NCBI RefSeq assembly: GCF_037975245.1
Contig: NC_092562.1
Coordinates: 8,225,001 to 8,289,000, forward strand
Origin: Apostichopus japonicus
Lineage: Eukaryota; Echinodermata; Holothuroidea; Aspidochirotida; Stichopodidae
Length of the DNA: 64,000 bases
Direction of reading: 5' to 3'
Below the pieces are notes generated by a model that worked only from the letters and a program-made list of their open reading frames with translations, was not told where the DNA came from and did not search any database. A program made the position numbers and the translations under genes. Each line of letters begins with the position of its first letter. The first letter of the stretch is position 1. Below, one piece after another: positions 1 to 11,408 of this stretch.

Positions 1-133
1 CTTACAACAAAACAATATAATACAAAAATATACTTTACTGCTTAGGAGCTGTTCCTTGTGCAAGCATTCTAGCAATTAGAAGTTGTGTCTCACTGAGGTT
101 TGCCAAAACATGGGGATCTACAAAAATTTCCTG

Positions 134-905
134 TCACAAGACAGACCTTGGTTCATTGTGTGGGTTCGGATTGTACCCAGCAGTGTAATGCGTGCTCCTA
201 CGAAGTGTCGGTGTAGTGTGTCCTACTGGTAGGTCTGACAATGCAGATAGTCGTCCATGTGTTTCTCGCTTCCCTGCTTTGTCAGAGCCACTTCTATTAT
301 TAGCTTCACTTTCAGACTCAGTGTGTGGCATCTCGTTATTGTCAGGGTCTGTAGTCTGACTACATATATGGATGTCTCAGTATTACCTATACTATCAATA
401 ACATAATTAGTAGTGGAGTCCTGCTTCGTTTCTGGTCCAATTTCAACACAAACTACAATGTCAAGGTCACTGTCTGCAGCTTCACTATCATTTTGATCCT
501 CAAGTGTATCGGATGTTGAGTCATTCATAGTCGCATCTTCCTTAAAGGGTACAATAGGTCAGAGACTATAGTTCTTTAGAATCTAAGAGGTCACGCCTTT
601 TCAAGACTTGGACAGGTCAATCGCCTTCCAGCAGCTCTGCTACATATACATGCCTATCTGGATATGGCCTCTTGACAACCCTGAATGGTCTGTTGTTCCA
701 ATAGTCTTGAATTTTGTTTCATCCTCTGTGTGCTCGATTTCTAAGAAACACTCTAGCACCCATCGGTAAGCCTGTTTCAGCAGCTTCAGTCCTGTCTAGT
801 CTATGTTTCCTACGTAAATCTTCTGCTCGGATTCCAGTAGCTTTGTGTAAGGTGTCTACTCTACTGCAACATAGAAAATTGACCTTCCTTTCAATGAAAT
901 TAAAG
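134..905 (-). pseudogene. Decayed Ty3/Gypsy-like pol tail (integrase C-terminal region)
   Basis: Read on the minus strand, 900 to 607 gives a mostly open frame with features of the end of a retrotransposon integrase: a basic helix, then a GLPMGARVFLRNRAHRG stretch, then a block ending in RPFRVVKRPYPDRHVYV. An in-frame TGA interrupts it just after the RNRAHRG block. Further along the same strand (528 to 134) are two overlapping frames; the last ends in RRSTHYTAGYNPNPHNEPRS, the arginine/serine-rich tail typical of Gypsy polyproteins. The parts lie in different frames, so the copy is dead. Protease, RT and the integrase core are not in the window. Positions 1-133 may be 3' untranslated or LTR sequence, but no LTR pair is visible. 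The family assignment rests on motif recognition only. Confidence 0.65.
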
Positions 906-910
906 GAACA

Positions 911-1759
911 TTTGTAGAATAAGTCCCAGCTTGTTTTTTCTTATAGATTGCCTGTAGAAGTCAAAGTACAACACTACAAAAGATCCATGAACTTGATATG
1001 TAACTGTCCAAATTCGTAATTATGCAAAAAGCTTCTTGATCATGTGAAGTAAATAACTGCCAAAGTTGTCATCTTGTCTGCAGGACATGCTAAATTAAAT
1101 TTTCTTCCTTTTTGTATGCATAAGTTCAGTGTGTTTTTAGGTCAACAGATGTCGAAGTCTAAAACCCTTGTAACTTCAAATGTTAAGCTTGGTTGAGATC
1201 ATGCTAAGTATGTATATCTACCTTCATATTGTGAACATGGCAACTTCTGCTGAAATGAATTTTCATTTGAGGTGAACAGCAGTCAAAGTCTTCAAGCTTT
1301 CTAAAGACAATATCTATAAAAAGAGCTTGTAGAAAAGTCCTAAATTCTTTCAAATCTAACTTGGGAAATGTATGAGAACTCTATTGTTTCTTTGCATTCA
1401 AAATCTTGTAATGTCTTATTGATATAGCAACAATACCATGGTATATTGCACCTATATTAGTATTATATATTTGGTACTCAAAAATTGCTGTTTTTGTTTT
1501 TATTATCTGACAAGTCCCTGTTAGACTAGAAGCCCACAAAAATTAAACATTAATACAGCATAGATATTGAGAGCATATCTGTACCCTTAGACCTGAATTT
1601 AATTTGGGTGTTTAGGTCTATGGTACTGTGCGAAAGAAGGAAATTGACATATATATTTTCCTGTTTTGTAGATTTCTAACACTACTTTAAGGTTTACAAT
1701 TTTACATTATTTTTATGCTCCTATTGGATGTTATCATTTGTCACCTTCTTCTCATTTAG
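911..1759. other. Non-coding stretch before the first exon seen
   Basis: AT-rich sequence without a recognisable gene or repeat. Its last bases are a pyrimidine-rich tract ending in TTTAG, the splice acceptor of the EGF exon at 1760, so at least the distal part is intron. Confidence 0.5.
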
Positions 1760-1852
1760 GTTGTCCATTTTTACCATGTCAGTATGGAGGGACCTGTGTG
1801 AATAACGTATGCAGCTGTCCACCAGGACTTACAGGACCAACTTGTTCCAATG
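1760..1852 (+). CDS. EGF-like domain exon (type A)
   Basis: A 93-bp exon, phase 1 at both ends, between TTCTCATTTAG and GTAAGT. It encodes one EGF domain with all six cysteines in the pattern C-x4-C-x5-C-x4-C-x-C-x8-C: CPFLPCQYGG, then TCVNNVCSC, then PPGLTGPTC. The GLTGPTC ending before the last cysteine is typical of EGF repeats. No calcium-binding Asp/Asn consensus precedes the first cysteine. It closely parallels the exons at 26602 and 40991, which I call type A. In those two cases a Calx-beta pair follows. Here I see none in the next 23.9 kb, so the next exon appears to be the EGF at 25707. Confidence 0.93.
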
Positions 1853-2232
1853 GTAAGTTACATACTATTGTGTAAGTAGAATGTGCAGCCAATAAGTTGA
1901 AGCCAATTGGGTGGGCGGGGGGGGGGGGGGACAACACACTGGGCAGTAAACCTAGGTGCAATTTCTATGCATCATGATTTATGAAGCAAATGTTTCATAT
2001 ATAAGTAAGCTCCCTTGATTATAAGGAGATGATACCTACTGTACTGTTAGCCAGTCATGGAGAATACAATACAGCGTATGCAATGTACAGAATATGTTTA
2101 CACTTACAGTATGTGAAGATCTTCCATATACTTAGCATGGTGGCTGAAGAAAGGTGCACAGTGGGACTATAAAAATTTGTCTGATTAAAATAAAAACTAA
2201 ACAATGTAAACACTTTTACATGCTATTCACTC

Positions 2233-3095
2233 ACTGCCCTTACAAAGCTTACCTGGATGCCCTTACAGAGCTTACCTGCCCTTACAGAACTTACCTGCCC
2301 ATAGTTTACCCTTACCTGCCCTTACAAAGCTTAAACCTGTCCTAGTTTACCCTTACCTGCTCTTACAAAGCTTACCTGCCGTAGTTTACCCTTACCTGCT
2401 CTTACAAAGCTTACCTGCCCTAGTTTACCCTTACCTGCCCTTACAAAGCTTAAACCTGTCCTAGTTTACCGTTACCTGCCCTTACAAAGCTTAAACCTGC
2501 CCTAGTTTACCCTTACCTGCCCTTACAAAACTTACCTGCCTTAGTTTACCCTTACCTGCCCTTACAAAGCTTACCTGCCTTAGTTTACCCTTACCTGCCC
2601 TTACAATGCTTAACTGCCCTAGTTTACCCATACCTGCCCTTACAAAGCTTACCTGCCCTAGTTTACCCTTACAAAGCTTACCTGCCCTAGTTTACCCTTA
2701 CCTGCCCTTACAAAGCTTACCTGCCCTAGTTTACCCTTACCTCCCCTGACAAAGCTTACATGACCTAGTTTACCCTTACCTGCCCTTCCAACGCTTACCT
2801 GCCCTAGTTTACCCTTACCTGCCCTTACAAAGCTTACCTGCCCTTACAAAGCTTACCTGCCCTAGTTTACCCTTACCAGCCCTTACAAAGGTTACCTGCC
2901 CTAGTTTACCCTTACCTGCCCTTACAAAGCTTACCTGCCCTAGTTTACCCTTACAAAGCTTACCTGCCCTAGTTTACCCTTACGGTCTGCCCTTAAAGCT
3001 TACCTGCCCTAGTTTACCCTTACCTGCCCTTACAAAGCTTACCCGCCCTAGTTTAGCCCTACCTGCCCTTACAAAGCTTACCTGCTCTAGTTTAC
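2233..3095. repeat. 39-bp minisatellite array
   Basis: About 860 bp of tandem repeats of a unit near 39 bp: TAGTTTACCCTTACCTGCCC followed by TTACAAAGCTTACCTGCCC. The unit is itself built of related blocks of about 20 bp (CTTACCTGCCCTTACAAAG and TTACCTGCCCTAGTTTAC). Copies differ by occasional substitutions, and some lack a block. It lies in the first long intron. Open frames across it are by-products of the repeat. Confidence 0.95.
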
Positions 3096-5069
3096 ATCTA
3101 AGAGATACAATATGTCAGATAAGGAGACCTGACTGACTCACATATCATAACAACTTATGATTGTTGAAAGCCTTGAATTGTATTACTTTATTATTGTATT
3201 ATTATTAAGTAATCATCTGTTGGAAATTGCAAACAGCAGGTTTTAAATCTTTCTTCAATTTAGACCATCCAAACAAATACTGAGTACATTTAAAGTATGT
3301 GCTGACTTGACACCTGGAACAGTGTTTTCCTTATTATACAGGACCCTGTGGCTTGTGTTGAGCTGCATTTGGATTTTTTTATCTTGAGTCATTCTTTGAC
3401 AGCAAGGAATCAGAACAGAAATAAACTTTGTCTCAGACTCCAGGTACTGTTGTGGTAAAGAACCCTGCAACAATGCATAATGACACATATGAATGCTTTG
3501 TGGCTCTCCATGCTGTACATTCAACAAGTAGATGTCTACCTGATGTCTACTGTACTGTAGGTAAATGTCAGGTGATGATTGATTGCATCAGTGCTGATAC
3601 ATAACTCTTAGCTTCTTCTTGTCACCAGCTATGGACATTCTTTTTATGAAGATCCATTAATATCATAGGGAAAGCTGTGGAAAATGTCATACTTCCAATT
3701 AATCCTGCTTATGGATCATTGATTTGATCCAATGAAGACCCAGTGATATTTTTTTGGTATCCTGCATGACTCTATCAAGACACATCTATTGACATAAATT
3801 CATTATGATAGTGTCCCTCCCAGTGAAGACAAAAGCCTTGTTTACGTTTGAAAAAGGAAGGAGGATCTGACCCTGCAATGGGATCAAGAAGATCATTCCA
3901 CAGTACGCTCTGGGGGATTAAGGGACCTGACATCTCTAGTGACTTGACTTCGTCACTTTGCATAAATTACTACACACTAGACAGTAAACCTATGCACTTC
4001 TAATACAGATATGATTTTTAAATTTTATAAGGAATCTATGTGTACACATGTAGAGATATAGGAATCTGTAATAGTGTTAGCCAGTAAGGGAGAACATAAT
4101 ACAGCACATGTGATGTAAATATATATATAAAAATAAATATCTTTGTAAAGTTTTTCCATATCCTTGGCATGGTTGCTGCAGAAATGTACTTATGGGGACA
4201 TGGAGCCACCCTCACCAATTTGTGTGGCACTACAGTACCAATGCAGGGCTTGACATAAGCCTCAAAAAGGACAGAGCAAATATGCCATATTGGTAGGTTC
4301 TAATGGTGAAGGGCATCATGGCAAATGAGAAGGGCATGATGGCAAAAATGAATCTGAGGAAGGGCACGGACAGCATTTTTCGTATACGCAGTACTACCTC
4401 ATTTGAGGAACAGTAAAAGTGTCTAATCAGAACATTTCACTATGGATACTATGGATCAGCACATTCTTCACTCAAAAACTGCAGAATAACTAATACACAA
4501 ATGATATACAACACCACTGTATGTGCATGCCCAATATCATATGTGCTGCACCATTCCATTACAACCGTGCTTGGTAGAAATACACACTCTTACAACAACA
4601 ATAGCAAAATTTATGGTTCTCATTCTCCACAGGGCATATAGTGAGAGGAAAGGTCCATAAATTTGCTCCCAGGTACCCATTTGCTAATTTTGGTTGGTCC
4701 CCCAGATACTTGTTCATTACGCATTCAACAAAAACCCAACTTGGCCTATACTATAGATTTATACGACAAGGCTGCATAAATTTACCACTTATATCCTAAA
4801 GTCACTTTCAAATGAACACATGCAATGTTTATCCCCAGTGCTTTTTTAGTGATGTTACTACTGTTAGTGATGTGAGGAGATACATTGCATGAATGCATTT
4901 TTGGTTCCTTGATGGAAGCAAAGTAACCTCTGCAGTCAGGTTGGCATGTGTTTGGCAGTAGTGATGGATATTTGTCATACTTGCTATGTAGATGTATTAT
5001 AGTGAGAAGGTGTGCCGTATCGTTTTTGGTGTGGATTCGAATATTAATGAGGTTATGGGGTCAAATGTA
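3096..5069. other. Intron sequence, no gene seen
   Basis: Intronic sequence with scattered short open frames lacking domain signatures or paired splice sites. I see no Calx-beta exons here even though the module pattern predicts a pair after the EGF exon at 1760. Confidence 0.45.
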
Positions 5070-5480
5070 AAAATCTTTACATTGCAATAACTCTACAACC
5101 TTAAGTCAGATTGTAAACAAACTACGCATAGAGTTGTTGGTTAATAGCTCTGGTACATGTAGGTTTAATTTATTTGGGACCATCTGGGCCTAACATATTT
5201 CCAGGCCCATTTTTTTGCTGGGTGGCCCAATTTTTTTCTACCTCAAGTGCATTTTGGGACACATTCTTTGGGCCCAAAATTTGTGGGGCCCACATTTTCT
5301 TTACATTGCAAGAACTCCACAACTGTAAGTAGGATTGTAGCCAAACTTGGTATCTATTTGTTGGTTTATACCTGGTCAGTACAATTAGACCTAACATCTT
5401 GGCCCACTAAAAATTTGGGGCCTTCTTTTTTTGGCAGTTTGTGCACAAATTTTATCAGCTCAAGTTTTGCAAGTGAGTGC
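5070..5480. repeat. Interspersed repeat family, copy 1
   Basis: Contains the recognisable core ACTCTACAACCTTAAGTCAG ... TTGGTTAATAGCTCTGGTAC, then a GGGCCCAAAATTTG-rich block repeated with variation. The same core and the neighbouring CCTCAA.TGCATTTTGGGACACATT block recur at 24540-24860, and the core again at 43608-43770. It is a dispersed, diverged element of unknown class. Confidence 0.6.
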
Positions 5481-6182
5481 TCAACCCTCTAATGTGGGTA
5501 GAGCTTATGTGATACTGTAGCTGGGAAAATGTCTGTCTCCCTTTAAAATGCCTACTTCTACAATTGCTAGCTGATTTTTGCAGCGAAGATGCCACATTGG
5601 AAAGGCAATACAGCTAGTTAATGAATAGATAATTGGATAACGGTAAGTGGCAATTTTTTTGCAATTTTCATCATTTTTCAGTGTCTCAGCATTCTTCTTA
5701 GAGTTCTCACTCCTTTGATAATGTGGATATAGGATATGGTAGTGAGCTTTATCTGGATTTCTTTGAACACCGAGAAACTCCCAGAAGTTCCGTCCATCTT
5801 TTTAAGAATCTCTGTGCTTCCCCATATGGTCATATTCACAATCAGTGGTGTAACTTTCAATATTGGCACATTGCTTTGTAACTTAGTGACCAAATACCAG
5901 AATTCTGAGATTTTTTGCCATTTAATGATCCTAAGTGAAGTCTACCTTGGGTAGCTTAACAAACTTTCTAGGTTTCTTCAGGTGAAATTGGTGGCCATAA
6001 ATATGCTTAAAATATGCTAGTTCAGCCGTACATTCTCAATTACGTTTTACTTTTTTGGTGGAAGGTATTTTCCAATTCTTATTTGGTTGATATTATGAAC
6101 AAGTCTCCAAGCTAAAATGCAAAATTTGTGTTCTCCAGGTTTCCTTCCTTTTCTTCTCCAAGGACCGGTTGCTAGATTTTGT
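5481..6182. other. Intron sequence, no gene seen
   Basis: AT-rich and without a recognised domain, repeat or RNA gene. Two overlapping open frames on opposite strands (5678-5893, 5736-5954) have no domain features. Confidence 0.4.
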
Positions 6183-7318
6183 TGTTTCGGAGGGGACATT
6201 TTCCTGAACAATTGGTACCTATGTTTAACTGCAACTAAGTTCTAGTTAATCAGTGTAGATTTTGTTAAGTAAGGTTGCATTATTACAATAACTAATGTGT
6301 CTAATATCTGTGGCCTAAAATTGTTTTCATTTGGAATTCTTTTTCTTCACCTCCGAAACAAAGCATTCTCAACCCCAACTTTTATGTAAACAATAGTTTA
6401 GCCATATTGAACTTATTAAAATACACCTCAACTCCTCACGTAATATTTGAGTAAAAGTTGTGACGACATGATCATTCGTTTTAATTTCTGGGAGATTCTT
6501 AACTTTCCGTTAACATGCGTCACCTCCGAAACACCTTTTCACCTCCGAAACAGGTTAGTTGGAATATGTGATCTCTACTTATCCAATAAACACCTTCCTT
6601 GGCTAAAACTCATATTACAGTAATTCTGCAGAGGTGTAGCGACCAGTATGATAATATGTTTGGAAAGGTCCTTTATTAATTATGTTAAATTTGAGTTAAA
6701 CTGTAAATTATTGCTTCGGAGGTGATGAAATATTGTTAACACTAAATTTTTACATTTCTGCTGTTTGTGTACCATAATATAATATGCTAATGGATGACTT
6801 GATCTCCCTTAGAAATTACTGTAACAAACTGAAGAAATTAATAATGAAACTCTCACATACACAGTTGATTGTTTACATGAAATATACTGGTAAGGTCATG
6901 TTAATGATGGTTTTTTTCCAGAATATTAGACTGAATGTCCTCTACAAATTTGTAAAAGGTTACAGCAATGTGACAGTAAGTTTCACTGCCAAAAGTGTAG
7001 CCAACATAAATGATACTGTAACTAGCCATCAGAATGGCTAATGGCTACACAATGTTAATCATTTCTTTGTGGTAAAATATATGTAATTAGCCAAAACAGT
7101 GTGAATTTAACCAAATGATATTGAATGAATTCAGTATTGTCTCCAAGTTATCATGAATGGCAGCAAAAGCAGCCATGGTTCCAATATCATGAATGTCATT
7201 AAAATATTATCAACATATCCTACTAATGTTTTCCATACTTTCCAAGGTAATTTCTATGTCTTTTAGAATGAATCAAGCCTTCTGGGTTGTGTAAACGTTT
7301 AGCGTCACTTCCGAAACA
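6183..7318. repeat. Cluster of the 14-bp motif TCACCTCCGAAACA
   Basis: Six copies of a 14-bp motif: 6183-6196 (minus orientation, one or two changes), 6347-6360, 6520-6533 and 6539-6552 (exact), 6712-6725 (minus orientation, one change), 7305-7318 (one change). Mixed orientations and wide spacing exclude a simple tandem array. It resembles the repeated motifs inside the elements at 36064 and 53191, so this is probably the interior of a non-autonomous DNA transposon. I could not find its terminal inverted repeats. Confidence 0.6.
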
Positions 7319-7906
7319 AAAGAGACTGAAGGTTTACAATATGTTTTATGTGAGATAATCATTTGAAATATGAGTACTACAGTAAGAAAATTCAACCCAA
7401 TGTTTACAACAATTGCTTTTTAAATGCCCATATTTGCTTTACCTAACATATTTACCTATCTTTTATAACATAAAACTATTGGTTTCAGTTTTCTGTATTC
7501 ATTCAATTGTTCAGTTTTTCGGGCCGTTGACGTACATCCAGGCGCGTAGCCAGAATTTGTTCGTGGGGGGTGTTTTGTTGGAGACTGACATGGGGGAGGG
7601 GTCTAAAGGGGGGGGTAGAATTTTGAGGCCTCTAGATGCAAAAAGGTGCAATGTTTGAGCTCAAATCATGCAAAAGAATATTGATAATTATTTTGTGGAA
7701 TAATTCTATTCACATTAGAAAAATGCAAAAATGTAATCCTATAGACTCCATTATTGATGCAAGGAAAATGCGAACCTAAAGAGATGCCAAGCAACTAGGT
7801 TCAAGTTGTTCAACCTCAACTCAAAAGTTTGAACTGTAAGAAGGATAATGATTTGGGGAATCAGAGATAAAAAGGGATAGTACGTATGACCTAGTAGGCC
7901 TATATG

Positions 7907-8215
7907 CATGGAACGCGAAAACGGAAACGTTATGTGATGACAACTTGTGGTTATTGGTTTGCCGTTTCCGCGACGTTATGTGATGAAAACTTGTGGTTAT
8001 TGGTTATTGGTTTGCTGTTTCCGCAACGTTATGTGATGAAAACTTGTGGTTATTGGTTATTGGTTTGCCGTTTCCGCAAGCGAACAGTGAGCTGGTGACA
8101 ACTCCTCATGCGGTGGTGTTGTCATGTGGTGTTGTCGTCATGTGGTGCTGTGTCATGCGGTGCTGTTGTCATAATAAAATAATAGGGGGGGTAGGCGGTA
8201 CGCCATCTAACGTAC
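7907..8215 (+). repeat. Left arm of long inverted repeat with tandem units
   Basis: Begins ATGGAACGCGAAAACGGAAA, followed by about three tandem units of GTTTCCGC(G/A)ACGTTATGTG plus ATGA.AACTTGTGGTTATTGG, then a GTGGTGTTGTCATG-rich stretch, and ends near GGTACGCCATCTAACGTACC. Its reverse complement is at 23803-24176 with about four units. Confidence 0.8.
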
Positions 8216-8879
8216 CGATTGGACCGGCGAGCATGTTTATTTTTTATAAGGGAATACCCGTGATCTTTTTTGGATCGTTAGGCAAATCCGCGCATTTTAT
8301 AGTTTGCGGGTAATGGCTTTACTGCCGAGGGGGGTGGCTTTGTTTTGAGAATTTTATCATTTTCTCGATATGACATTAGTGAGGTTCTTATGACCAAACT
8401 AGACCGGTTTCTGTTGTCGCTTTTTTCTGGGAACTTCATCAGTAGTAGGCCTTTGTATTATGGCCGGATTGTCGTTCTCAAAATGCTTTTTAGGATTAAT
8501 TTGAGATTAACTTCGCTCCCCGCTTACCTGTCTCCCCACAACATTAGCACCACATTCTACCGTGTCTAGTATGCCCTGGTAATCTTTTAAACTGTGCACC
8601 CTCAGTGACCGGCCACTTGTGGTCAATGCCCTCCTTCTCATTCTACCATCCAAGTGTTTACTCATGCGTTTTCGTAGTGGATTCAAATCTTTCAAAAGCT
8701 GCCCGGATTACATTGGATTATTACCTTTCCTACCACAGTGGCGTCAGCAGGGCAAAGGATCTGCTCCAACACGATATCCGCAAAAGATAACCATATCAGG
8801 TTTCATGTACTTTCGCCTCGCTCTCAGGAGGGGGGTAGGGGCTCTCTGGAGTCCTTCCACGCCCAAGTATGGGGCACTT

Positions 8880-9340
8880 TGACCACCATCCTCTCAGACA
8901 ACACGACGGTGGTGGCATAGCTACATCAACAGACAGGATGGCACCAGGTCAGATAGATTGTGCCATCTGACATGGGAGACCCTCACCACAGCTGCAGAAT
9001 CTAGCATGGCCCTACGGGCCTCTCATATAGCCAGAAAGGAGAATGTGATGGCCCATGCTCTGCCCAGGGGACAGCTCGACCCCGACGAGTGGACCCTTTC
9101 ACAACGAACATGCGGCAGGTTTTTCCACATGTTCGGCAGACCTCTGATAGACCTGTTTGCGAAACAGGGCAACAATGGGCTGCCCATCCTTTGTTCCAGG
9201 CGGTCCCACCCACAGGCCTTCCACATAGCGCCAGGTCCCTGTCGTGAGACGGACTGGAGGCTTTCATCTTCCCCCCTCTGGGCAAGATCAGCCAGGTTCT
9301 TAGGGAGATCCACCATTCCGGGGGCAGATCCACCATAGTG
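8880..9340 (+). pseudogene. RNase H remnant of the DIRS element
   Basis: The frame contains ILSDNTTVVA, the catalytic-Asp strand of RNase H. After a small insertion the reading continues in a neighbouring frame with LCHLTWETLTTAAESSMAL and then ARKENVMAHALPRG. In active relatives the latter motif reads N.MAD.LSRG, so here the final catalytic Asp appears replaced by His. LDPDEWTLS and LIDLFAKQGN follow, a typical continuation in DIRS RNase H. The frameshift near 8918 and the His substitution indicate an inactive copy. An upstream RT portion is not clearly present. Confidence 0.65.
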
Positions 9341-9479
9341 GCCCCGCTGACCCTGGTTCGGGAAATATTCTCCAGCTCCTCGCGGACACACCGGCGATCC
9401 TGCCGGACACACCACATCTGTTGTCCCAGAGACAGGGGGCGCTGGCTCACCCAGACAGCAAGGGCTTACAATTAGTTGC

Positions 9480-10290
9480 CTGGAAATTGTCCAGTCTTCC
9501 CTCAGACAGAAAGGACTTTCGCCGCCAGAGGGAGAACAACCGTGGCGACTTACGTTTCCCGCCTATGGAGATTCGGAGTACGCCAAACGAGACAGACTCT
9601 GCCTACCATGGCCCCTCTAACCTCGATCGCCGACCCCTTACTCACACTGTTCCAAGAAGGGAAGCAGGTTTTCGACGATCAAGAACTATCGTTCGGCTAT
9701 TGCCGCCTTCCCATCAGGGCTTCCTCTACGGCTCCACGCCAGGCAACAACGGCACGCCTTGACTAAGGCGCCTTACGATCCTACGGTTTGTGAGGTGCGG
9801 ATAGTTCCCGACCCATCCTTCTTCGCCAAGAACCAGGTTCGGGCTCTCCTACCGGGAGACATCATCATCCCAGAGATCAAGACCTTCTCTTTGATCCCCG
9901 AGGACAGACTATGGTTTTCCTGTTAGGGCACTGAAGTGGTACCTCAACAGAACACAAGATCTCTTGGGTACTTCGACATCCCTGTTCTTCCTCCCTCGAG
10001 TGCCTTACTCAGCAGCCTCGAAGGATACCTTGTCCCGCTGATTGGTGGAAACTTTCCGCCCTCTGGCTACAGGTCCAGGCAGATCTAGGGCTCACGACAT
10101 CAGGGGTCTCACAGCTTCTACAGCCCTGTTCACAGGCTTTCCGATAGTAGACTTCTTCAAGGCGGCGGCTTGGAAGACTCCAATCGCTTCGTCGCCTGCT
10201 ACCTATCGGACACACTACAGGCCGATTCGGCTTTGGTCGCTCGGTGATGCGAGCTCCGGGGGTCCCACCCCTCGGGCCTCCCACCATCGG
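9480..10290 (+). pseudogene. Tyrosine recombinase remnant of the DIRS element
   Basis: The reading starts with a helical N-terminal core-binding segment (TTVATYVSRLWRFGVRQT) at about 9540 and passes through at least two frame changes and a stop. It then shows RAHDIRGLTASTALF followed by VDFFKAAAWKT at about 10090-10180. This matches the H-x-x-R box of tyrosine recombinases and the downstream helix with Trp. The final catalytic Tyr would be near ATYRTHY at about 10200. Such recombinases circularise and integrate DIRS cDNA. The frame breaks show that it is not functional. Confidence 0.65.
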
Positions 10291-11049
10291 GCAGTGCCAC
10301 TCGGTGCTAATGTTGTGGGGAGACAGGTAAGCGGGGAGCGAAGTAAATATGATAAAACTTACTGGTTTATATATTTACGAGCGACCCGCTTACCTGTCTC
10401 CATTTCCCGCCACCCTCCCCCGAGGGAGGTGGGACACAGCCGGACGGTGGAGCGGTCGTTCGACCTGACTCATGACTCCACACGTTCTCTTCGATAGACA
10501 TCGCCATCCACTGGTTCGCCTACGGCTCCTTGTCTTTCGGTGAGTGGTTTTCCTTACTTTGGTATTCCAAGTTACAGTTTACCATCTAAGGTAGTAATGG
10601 CCTCGTCGTTTTTGTCCAATTAGGCCTCTGTTAGGTTAGTGGTAGGCACGCCTACGGGGTTACGGAGGGGGGCCCCCCTCGACTTCTCGGGGTGGGTTCC
10701 CCCATGCCTGGAGGCGTCAGCAGCTTTTGTTAGCGTAAGATTTTCTTCTCGGCGAGCTCGGCGGGTGGCAGGGTTTGCCCGCCACCCCCCAGAGGTCGCG
10801 TTAGGGACCACTTTGGAAGGGAAGTGGTCTCATGAGAAGGAGGGCATTGACCGCAAGTGGCCGGTCACTGAGGGTGCACAGTGTTAAAAGATTACCAGGG
10901 CATACTAGACACGGTAGAATGTGGTGCTAATGTTGTGGGGAGACAGGTAAGCGGGTCGCTTGTAAATATATAAACCAGTAAGTTATATCATTTATAGGCT
11001 TTTATTATAGCACATTAATTAAAGCGTCGAGTAGCGTATCGTCAAGACT

Positions 11050-11330
11050 TTGGGTGTCCTCCGATTCCGTTTAACTCGTAAATTTTGATTGTACGAGATG
11101 ATCTTTTAGATTTTTGGCTCTTTTATAAGCAATCATTGGTTTATCGGGAAAAGCTTTTGATAGTTCATCGTGTTCCGTGATTAGGTGCCAGTGTTTTAAT
11201 AGCGCTTCTTTAAGATGGCGTGTTTGTATATGGGGCGTATAGGTTATTTTGAAAACCAGTGGTAGCTTGTTGCAAATTCTCAAAACAGAGCCACCCCCCT
11301 CGGCAGTAAAGCCATTACCCGCAAACTTTA
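11050..11330 (-). pseudogene. Penelope-like retroelement fragment
   Basis: The minus-strand frame has LPLVFKITYTPHIQTRHLK, then LLKHWHLI, then a segment with FPDKPMIAYKRAKNLKDHLV, and ends shortly after QSKFTS. The layout (a TYHP-like strand, K-HW-L, FP-PP-A-RR-NL-D-LV) is the linker between reverse transcriptase and GIY-YIG endonuclease in Penelope-like and related elements. RT and GIY-YIG domains are missing, and the DIRS element begins about 70 bp beyond the end. No name more precise than Penelope-like is warranted. Confidence 0.5.
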
Positions 11331-11408
11331 AAATGTGCGGATTTGCCTAACAATCCAAAAATGATCACAGGTATTCCCTTATAAAAAATAAACACGCTCG
11401 CCGGTCAG

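Larger units (their letters stand above)
8510..10982 (+). mobile_element. DIRS-like tyrosine-recombinase retrotransposon, degenerate
   Basis: It has the DIRS layout. Its left end is ACTTCGCTCCCCGCTTACCT (8510 on). The right end (10939-10982) reads GGAGACAGGTAAGCGGGTCG and then a run ending AAACCAGTAA. An internal region at 10318-10402 is complementary to both ends back to back, the internal complementary region that defines DIRS. The block at 8510-8632 is also the inverse of 10838-10960. Coding remnants on the + strand are RNase H (about 8880-9330) and tyrosine recombinase (about 9480-10290), with several frameshifts and stops. No target-site duplication is expected for this class. The sequence is visibly more GC-rich than its surroundings. 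Confidence 0.8.
8216..11408. mobile_element. Insertion with inverted ends, Penelope-like in part
   Basis: The sequence at 8217-8350 (GACCGGCGAGCATGTTTATT onward) reappears inverted at 11283-11408 with few differences, so about 130 bp of near-identical inverted ends bracket a 3.2-kb insert. The right arm of the outer block (about 23790-23830) reads continuously from GATTGGACCGGCG into ACAGGGTCTTAGC. In the left arm those two parts are separated by this insert, so the right arm works as an empty-site comparison. On the minus strand, 11283-11071 encodes a Penelope-like fragment, and a DIRS element is nested inside. Confidence 0.6.

Noticed and set aside
2233-3095. CRISPR-like regular repeat spacing
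   Set aside because: The units are contiguous tandem repeats without unique spacers, and the context is an animal intron.
8345-8790. Open frames around 8345-8790 as independent genes
   Set aside because: They overlap the inverted DIRS terminus and the junction with the Penelope-like end; no domain or splice context.
9001-9450. 149-codon minus-strand open frame, the longest in the window
   Set aside because: It is antisense to the RNase H/recombinase remnant of the DIRS element and shows no domain of its own.
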